Shown here in pieces: positions 6,594 through 11,047 of a DNA stretch of 11,047 bases (position 1 is the stretch's first letter; the number at the start of each line of letters is the position of its first letter). The notes under the pieces are model-generated. The model saw only the letters and a list, made by a program, of their open reading frames with translations, searched no databases and was not told the origin of the DNA. Position numbers and translations under genes: made by a program. The DNA is taken from positions 1 to 11,047 of the forward strand of contig JAEZFY010000138.1 of assembly GCA_023417265.1 (NCBI GenBank). The letters are read 5' to 3'. The DNA comes from Actinomycetes bacterium (GTDB taxonomy: Bacteria; Actinomycetota; Acidimicrobiia; Acidimicrobiales; Ilumatobacteraceae).

Positions 6594-6626
6594 GACCGGG
6601 CCCGGCGCTGCGGCTACGGGCCGGTC
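6594..6626 (-). terminator. Hairpin terminator of the VOC gene
   Basis: GACCGGGCCCG (6594-6604) pairs with CGGGCCGGTC (6617-6626), giving 10 bp with one bulged base and a 12-nt loop. The TGA stop of the VOC gene (complement of 6625-6627) overlaps one arm, as at the HNH gene. It separates the VOC gene from the downstream M14 gene, which carries its own ribosome site just after the hairpin. Confidence 0.6.
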
Positions 6627-7242
6627 AACTCGTGGCGCCGGAGTTGACGCTGTCGACGAGCCGCGTCACGGGGGTGTGCTCGAGCCGCCCGGCGATCAGT
6701 TCGCGCACGGCCGGTACGGGGTCGTGGTCGGCGAAGTAGCGCACGTCGTCGTAGCGGCCCACGCCCTCGTTCGGCGGGCGGACCCAGCACGATGCTTCGA
6801 GGGCGATGCCGTTCGGATCGGTGAAGTAGACCGAGTGGACGATGTGATGGTCGACCAGTTCGGTGACTTCGCACCCGGCGGCGCGGAGACGCTCCTGGAG
6901 CGCGCCCAGGGCGGCGTCGTCGGGGAGATCGAGCGAGAGGTGATCGAAGTAGCCGGCCTGGGCGTGGTACTCGCCGGCCGGCTTGACCACCGGGGCGGTG
7001 GGGAGCGGTGTGCCCTGCACGTCGGTGTACTCGAAGAACGCGACCGTGGTCGCGTCACCGAACTTGAAGAAGTAGTGGCGGAACGTCGGCCGGGCAACCG
7101 TGGCGACGAGGTCGGCGCCGAGCACGCCGTGCCAGAAGCGCACGGTCGCATCCATGTCCTGGGTGATCAGCGCGAGGTGGTTGATGCCCACCCATGGCAC
7201 CGGATCGTGCTGGTCGTCGTGGTGGTCGTGCTCGCCGGTCAT
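6625..7242 (-). CDS. VOC-superfamily (glyoxalase / dioxygenase-like) metalloprotein
   Basis: This 205-residue protein contains the two beta-alpha-beta-beta-beta modules of the vicinal oxygen chelate superfamily. The four expected metal ligands are visible: H22 in GINHLALIT, E71 in AFFEYTD, H101 in YFDHLSLDL and E149 in GIALEASCW. An H-E-H-E set fits glyoxalase-type Zn/Ni or Mn/Fe centres; a ring-cleavage dioxygenase is possible, but the substrate is not readable. The N-terminus MTGEHDHHDDQHDP is rich in His and Asp and may be a disordered metal-binding tail. ATG 7242 is preceded by GAAAGG at 5 nt. An in-frame TTG further upstream (7317) is rejected because it lies in a palindromic operator. 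The C-terminal extension (about 155-205) follows the fold and includes RPPNEGVGRYDDVRYFADHDPVPA. The gene has its own promoter region and terminator. Confidence 0.9.
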   Translation of the reverse strand: MTGEHDHHDDQHDPVPWVGINHLALITQDMDATVRFWHGVLGADLVATVARPTFRHYFFKFGDATTVAFFEYTDVQGTPLPTAPVVKPAGEYHAQAGYFDHLSLDLPDDAALGALQERLRAAGCEVTELVDHHIVHSVYFTDPNGIALEASCWVRPPNEGVGRYDDVRYFADHDPVPAVRELIAGRLEHTPVTRLVDSVNSGATS

Positions 7243-7302
7243 CGCAGCCTTTCGCCGAGCGCCTAGGCGGCGCGTCCTGACGTTTCCCTGAACGCTCAAA
7301 TC

Positions 7303-7320
7303 TAGTTGTTCAAGCAACTA
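7303..7320. promoter_or_regulatory. MarR-type palindromic operator upstream of the VOC gene
   Basis: TAGTTG (7303-7308) and CAACTA (7315-7320) are exact inverted repeats with a 6-nt centre (TTCAAG). An 18-bp TAGTTG-N6-CAACTA palindrome is a common form of MarR-family operator. It sits 61-78 nt upstream of ATG 7242; on the minus strand a -10-like TAGATT overlaps its edge. No MarR gene is in the window, so any regulator would act from elsewhere. Confidence 0.55.
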
Positions 7321-7348
7321 TATGGCTGTCACGATGGCAGACGCGTCG

Positions 7349-7370
7349 GCCGCCGTCCAGTACGGGCGGC
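7349..7370 (-). terminator. Possible hairpin after the M90 peptidase gene
   Basis: GCCGCC (7349-7354) pairs with GGCGGC (7365-7370) around a 10-nt loop, about 20 nt past the TAA stop of the peptidase gene. The 6-bp GC-only stem is modest, so this is a tentative terminator. Confidence 0.35.
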
Positions 7371-7387
7371 GAATTTCCGGGCGCGCC

Positions 7388-8137
7388 TTACGAGGTCGCG
7401 ACAACCGCCCGGGCGGCCGGATCCTGTTGGAAGAAGTCGGTCAACCGGTCGTACACCCGCGGCAGATGGGCCCGCAGCTCGATGGGGCGGGTGAACAACA
7501 GTTCGGTCAGCACGGCGAAGTACTCGGTGCGGTTGGTCGCGCCGTAGCTGCGCACGAGCGGGTCGCGGCCGCGGCGCTGGAGCCGCCGAAAGTTCGTGCC
7601 GAGTGTCTGCTCCCACGCTGCGAGGGCCTCGCGGCTGGCGAGCGGGGGCGTGCCGTCGGCCTCGCCGGTGAGCGCGTCGAGCTTGTGGGCGAACTCGTGG
7701 AACACGACGTTGGTGCCACCCTCCGGTCGCGTCCGTTCGCGTTGGAACGTGCGCCAGTCGAGCAGCACCGGATCGCGGTTGGCCCCGGCCTGGCCGGCGA
7801 GATACTGGGGGGCATCGGTGACGACGCCGCGCACGGTGCCCGACCTCACCCCGCGGGTGACGATCGTGCCGCGGTGGACGACCACCGCCTTGACGTTGCG
7901 GAACGGATCGGTGTCCGGGTCGAAGCCAGCCACGAGGAGCGCCGCGTGGGCGGCGATCGCGTGCCGGACCGGGTCGCTCACGGCGGCGCCACGTACCCCT
8001 TCCCACGAGGCCCGCTCGACGAGCCGGGCGGCATGCGTGAGCCAGCGTTGGCGGGCGGCGTCGTCGAGCAGCCCGACCGGCGCCGGCGCGGACGCGGCGA
8101 GCGCGTCGTGGAGATCACCGCGCTCCCGAATCGGCAC
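7388..8137 (-). CDS. mtfA: M90 family zinc peptidase (MtfA-like)
   Basis: This 249-residue protein matches the MtfA (Mlc titration factor A, peptidase family M90) layout. It has a helical N-terminus, a central region PFRNVKAVVVHRG (78-90), the zinc motif HEFAHKLD at 147-154 (H147, E148, H151), and NRTEYFAVLTELLF (202-215), in which E205 is the likely third zinc ligand. In E. coli MtfA binds and inactivates the repressor Mlc and has aminopeptidase activity; whether that regulatory role applies in actinobacteria is not known. No signal peptide is present, so it is cytoplasmic. The start is GTG 8137. There is no Shine-Dalgarno, but CATACT (complement of 8144-8149) ends 6 nt before it, suggesting a leaderless message. 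It is divergent from hrpA with only about 40 bp between starts. The symbol is a family label, not proof of orthology. Confidence 0.88.
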   Translation of the reverse strand: MPIRERGDLHDALAASAPAPVGLLDDAARQRWLTHAARLVERASWEGVRGAAVSDPVRHAIAAHAALLVAGFDPDTDPFRNVKAVVVHRGTIVTRGVRSGTVRGVVTDAPQYLAGQAGANRDPVLLDWRTFQRERTRPEGGTNVVFHEFAHKLDALTGEADGTPPLASREALAAWEQTLGTNFRRLQRRGRDPLVRSYGATNRTEYFAVLTELLFTRPIELRAHLPRVYDRLTDFFQQDPAARAVVATS

Positions 8138-8178
8138 CGGTCAAGTATGCGGGCGACGGGTAGACAATCCATGTGGAG
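8138..8178. promoter_or_regulatory. Compact divergent promoter region of mtfA-like gene and hrpA
   Basis: About 40 bp separate the two starts, so the promoters must overlap. Toward mtfA, CATACT (complement of 8144-8149, 4 of 6) ends 6 nt before GTG 8137. Toward hrpA, TAGACA at 8161-8166 ends 6 nt before GTG 8173. Neither has a clear -35 hexamer, so the elements are tentative. Confidence 0.4.
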
Positions 8179-11047
8179 ATGCTCGACCTGCAGGTTGCCG
8201 ATGACCTGCCGATCGCCGCGCGCGCGGACGACCTGATCGCCGCCCTGAGCAACCATCAAGTCGTCATCGTCGCCGGTGAAACCGGGTCGGGGAAGAGCAC
8301 CCAGCTCCCCAAGCTGTGCCTCGCCGCCGGGCGCGGGCAGGCCGGCATGATCGGCCACACCCAACCGCGCCGGGTCGCCGCGCGCACCGTCGCCGAGCGG
8401 GTCGGCAGCGAACTCAAGGCGCCCGACCGGGTCGCCTGGTCGGTGCGCTTCGACGATCGCGTGTCCGAGCGCACGCTCGTGCGGGTGATGACCGACGGGA
8501 TCCTCCTCAACGAGATCCAGCGCGACCGCGACCTCCGCCGCTACGACACGATCATCGTCGACGAGGCCCACGAGCGCAGCCTCAACATCGACTTCATCCT
8601 CGGCTATCTGAAGCAGCTGCTCGTCCGGCGCCCCGACCTGCACGTCGTCGTCACGTCGGCCACGATCGACACCGAGCGCTTCGCCGCCCACTTCGCGGAC
8701 TCGCGCGGCGAGCCGGCCCCGGTGTTCGTGGTCGAGGGCCGCAGCTATCCGGTCGAGGTCCGCTACCGGCCGTACTGCGGTGAGGTCGCCGACGCCCCCG
8801 ATCACGGCGATCAGGTGCGCGCGGTCATCGACGCCGTCGACGAGTTGCACGCCGAAGCGCCCGGCGACGTGCTCGTGTTCTTGTCGGGCGAACGCGAGAT
8901 CCACGACGTCGCCGACGCCCTGCGCGACCACGACGATCGGGTCGAAGTGCTGCCGTTGTACGCCCGCCTCTCGGCGGCCGAGCAGCACCGCATCTTCTCG
9001 CCGTCGCGCGGACGCCGCGTCGTGCTCGCCACCAACGTCGCCGAGACGTCGCTGACGGTGCCCGGTGTGCGCTACGTCGTCGACGCCGGCACGGCCAGGA
9101 TCTCGCGCTACTCACGGCGGCTCAAAGTCCAGCGGCTCCCGATCGAGCCGGTCAGCCAGGCGTCGGCGAACCAGCGCGCCGGCCGTTGTGGGCGCGTCGC
9201 CCCCGGCATCTGCATCCGCCTCTACGACGCCGACGACTTCGCCGCCCGCCCCGAGTTCACCGAGCCCGAGATCCTCCGCACGAACCTCGCCTCGGTCATC
9301 CTGCAGATGACCGCGATCGGTCTCGGCGACGTGTCCCGCTTCCCGTTCGTCGAACCGCCCGACAGCGCACAGGTCCGCGACGGCTACCTGCTGCTCGACG
9401 AGCTCGGCGCGCTCGCCGACGGCACGATCGGCCAGCCGCGCAAGCTCACCGACATCGGCCGCCGCCTGGCCCGCCTGCCCGTCGACCCGCGGCTCGGTCG
9501 GATGGTGATCGAGGCCGAGCGCCGCAACTGTGTGCGCGAGGTGCTCGTGATCGCCAGTGCGCTGTCGATCCAGGACGTCCGCGAGCGGCCGAGCGGCGAC
9601 GCCGACGCGGCGGCCGTGGCGGTCGGGCTGCACCGCCGCTTTGCCGTCGACGGCTCCGACCTGCTCTCGATCGTGGCCCTGTGGGACTACCTCGCCGAAC
9701 GCCAGGCCGAACTGTCCGGCAACCGCTTCCGGCGGATGTGCCGCGACGAGCACCTCAACTACCTGCGCGTCCGGGAGTGGCGCGACCTCTACAGCCAGCT
9801 GCGCCGCGTGGCGGGCACGCTCGGCATCCGCCCCGAGCGGCACACCCGCGGCGACGGCGCCACCGCCCACCCCGACCACGTCCACCGCGCCCTGCTCGCC
9901 GGCCTGCTGTCGCACATCGGCGAGTACGACCGCGAGCTGCGCGAATACCGGGGCGCGCGCGACTCGCGGTTCTCGATCGCCCGCGATTCCGTGCTCAGCA
10001 AACGTCCACCGGCGTGGGTGATGGCCGCCGAGCTGGTGGAGACGAACCGCCTGTGGGCACGCCGGGTGGCCGCGATCCAACCTGAATGGGCCGAGCAGGC
10101 CGGCGCCCACCTCGTCAAGCGCTCCTACAGCGAGGCCTGGTGGGACCCTGCCAGCGGACGCGCCCTCACGGCCGAGACGGTCACCCTGTACGGGAGGCCG
10201 ATCATTGCCAACCGCACGATCGGCGTCGACCGGGTCGACCGCCGCCTCGCCCGCGAGATGTTCGTGCGCCACGCTCTGCTCGACCGCGACGCCGATCCGC
10301 GGTGGGTCGCGCGCCACGAGTTCTTCGCCCGCAACGCGCGCTTTCTCGACCGGGTCAGCTTGCTCGAAGCGCGCGTCCGGCGTGGCGACCTCGTCGACCC
10401 CGAGGCGCTGTACGAGTTCTACGACGCCCGCCTCGGCCCCGACGTGTCGTCGATCCGGCACTTCGACACGTGGTGGCGCACCGTCGCCGACGAGCAACCG
10501 GAGCTGCTCGACTTCACCCGCGACGTGCTCGCCAGCCGGGCCGGCATCCGGCTCGCTGACTATCCCGACCAGTGGCCGTTCGGCGATGCGACCTACCGCA
10601 TCGCGTACCGTTACGAACCCGGCACGGCGCTCGACGGGGCGACGCTGACGATCCCGTTGACGGCGCTCCAGCACGCGGTCGACAACGGCCTCCCGGGCCG
10701 CGACTGGCTCGTGCCCGGCTACCGCGCCGACCTGGTCGAGCTGCTCGTGCGCTCGCTGCCGAAGGAGCTCCGGCGGGTGTTGATCCCGCTCAGCGACACG
10801 GCTGCGGCGGCGACCGCCCGGCTCGCCGAGCAGGTTCCCGGCCTGCCGGCCCCCGGCTCGCCGGGCGTGCTCGAAGCGCTCGCCGCGGTGCTGCGCGAGC
10901 TGTCCGGTCAGGACGTCCGCCCACGCGACTTCGACACGTCACGGTTGCCCGAGCACCTGCGCGTGCACCTCGTCGTCGTCGCCGACGCCGGTTCGGTCGT
11001 CGATGCCGGCGACGACCTGGGGGCGATCGCCGCCCGCCAGGCTGGGT
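8179..11047 (+). CDS. hrpA: ATP-dependent DEAH-box RNA helicase HrpA (3' truncated)
   Basis: The frame is open from an in-frame TAG at 8161 to the right edge, giving 956 residues with no stop or frameshift seen. Motifs from ATG 8179 are: Walker A GETGSGKST (33-41), TQPRR (about 59-63), DEAH (128-131), SAT (160-162), VLATNVAETS, and motif VI QRAGRCGR (332-339). A ratchet/HA2 region follows (about 400-500), then an OB-fold segment (LLAGLLSHIGEYD, about 571-640). The HrpA-type C-terminal domain (DUF3418) runs from about 640 onward, with SYSEAWWDP and DYPDQWPFGD, ending in LRVHLVVVADAG. HrpA proteins are about 1300 residues, so roughly a quarter is missing beyond the window. HrpA unwinds mRNA and resolves stalled or collided ribosomes in E. 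coli. ATG 8179 has GGAG directly abutting it, too close to act as a Shine-Dalgarno; GTG 8173 is an equally possible start. Confidence 0.95.
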   Translation, partial: MLDLQVADDLPIAARADDLIAALSNHQVVIVAGETGSGKSTQLPKLCLAAGRGQAGMIGHTQPRRVAARTVAERVGSELKAPDRVAWSVRFDDRVSERTLVRVMTDGILLNEIQRDRDLRRYDTIIVDEAHERSLNIDFILGYLKQLLVRRPDLHVVVTSATIDTERFAAHFADSRGEPAPVFVVEGRSYPVEVRYRPYCGEVADAPDHGDQVRAVIDAVDELHAEAPGDVLVFLSGEREIHDVADALRDHDDRVEVLPLYARLSAAEQHRIFSPSRGRRVVLATNVAETSLTVPGVRYVVDAGTARISRYSRRLKVQRLPIEPVSQASANQRAGRCGRVAPGICIRLYDADDFAARPEFTEPEILRTNLASVILQMTAIGLGDVSRFPFVEPPDSAQVRDGYLLLDELGALADGTIGQPRKLTDIGRRLARLPVDPRLGRMVIEAERRNCVREVLVIASALSIQDVRERPSGDADAAAVAVGLHRRFAVDGSDLLSIVALWDYLAERQAELSGNRFRRMCRDEHLNYLRVREWRDLYSQLRRVAGTLGIRPERHTRGDGATAHPDHVHRALLAGLLSHIGEYDRELREYRGARDSRFSIARDSVLSKRPPAWVMAAELVETNRLWARRVAAIQPEWAEQAGAHLVKRSYSEAWWDPASGRALTAETVTLYGRPIIANRTIGVDRVDRRLAREMFVRHALLDRDADPRWVARHEFFARNARFLDRVSLLEARVRRGDLVDPEALYEFYDARLGPDVSSIRHFDTWWRTVADEQPELLDFTRDVLASRAGIRLADYPDQWPFGDATYRIAYRYEPGTALDGATLTIPLTALQHAVDNGLPGRDWLVPGYRADLVELLVRSLPKELRRVLIPLSDTAAAATARLAEQVPGLPAPGSPGVLEALAAVLRELSGQDVRPRDFDTSRLPEHLRVHLVVVADAGSVVDAGDDLGAIAARQAG

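Noticed and set aside
7206..7235. GTC/GTG-rich trinucleotide run
   Set aside because: It is simply the coding sequence for the His/Asp-rich start of the VOC protein read on the opposite strand.
7322..8236. A plus-strand frame beginning with ATG just after the MarR-type palindrome
   Set aside because: It tempted me because of the operator-like site in front of it, but it runs antisense to the M90 peptidase with its HEFAH motif and then into the start of hrpA in another frame.
9112..10674. A 520-codon minus-strand open frame
   Set aside because: It lies wholly antisense to hrpA, whose helicase motifs and continuous frame are unambiguous; its sequence has no recognisable domain.

Overview
The window is a GC-rich chromosomal segment, with G or C at most third codon positions, from an actinobacterium. 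The gene content fits a free-living relative of Acidimicrobiia/Ilumatobacter: a DUF222-HNH (13E12-type) gene with a mycobacterial-style LexA box, secreted 'R-x-LDTR' beta repeats, an HrpA helicase and several promoters that look leaderless. The lineage is an inference from family distribution; there is no rRNA or marker gene to prove it. I saw no tRNA, rRNA, CRISPR array, transposase or integrase.

Layout, left to right. (1) 1-967, plus strand: the end of a short-chain dehydrogenase (HSD10-like) followed after 23 bp by a crotonase-family gene; together they look like part of a fatty-acyl or other CoA-thioester degradation operon, closed by a strong hairpin. (2) 1031-2452, minus: a DUF222-HNH endonuclease-like gene with a probable LexA/SOS box over its promoter. 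(3) About 300 bp without a supportable gene, then a plus-strand alpha/beta hydrolase (2780-3730). (4) 3738-4588, minus: a two-gene unit made of a tiny basic helical protein and an ArsR-type repressor whose stop and start codons abut, preceded by four tandem 14-bp repeats that contain a perfect 8-4-8 palindrome, very probably the repressor's own operator. (5) 4597-6558, minus: a secreted M14 zinc carboxypeptidase (MpaA-like catalytic domain) behind three beta repeats. (6) 6625-7242, minus: a VOC (glyoxalase/dioxygenase) metalloprotein with a MarR-type palindrome upstream. (7) 7388-8137, minus: an MtfA/M90 zinc peptidase, divergent from (8) a DEAH-box RNA helicase HrpA that starts at about 8179 and runs off the right edge.

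The genes do not form one pathway. The window reads as several small independent units, each with its own promoter or operator and hairpin terminator. The best regulatory signals are the LexA box, the 14-bp repeat operator and the MarR-type palindrome. Four genes have a -10-like hexamer only 6-7 nt before the start codon and no convincing Shine-Dalgarno, which suggests leaderless mRNAs; three others (crotonase, M14, VOC) have clear Shine-Dalgarno sequences. I did not find a clearly unprecedented multi-gene system. The most novel-looking elements are the repeat operator with its mini-protein/ArsR unit, and the repeat-M14 fusion.
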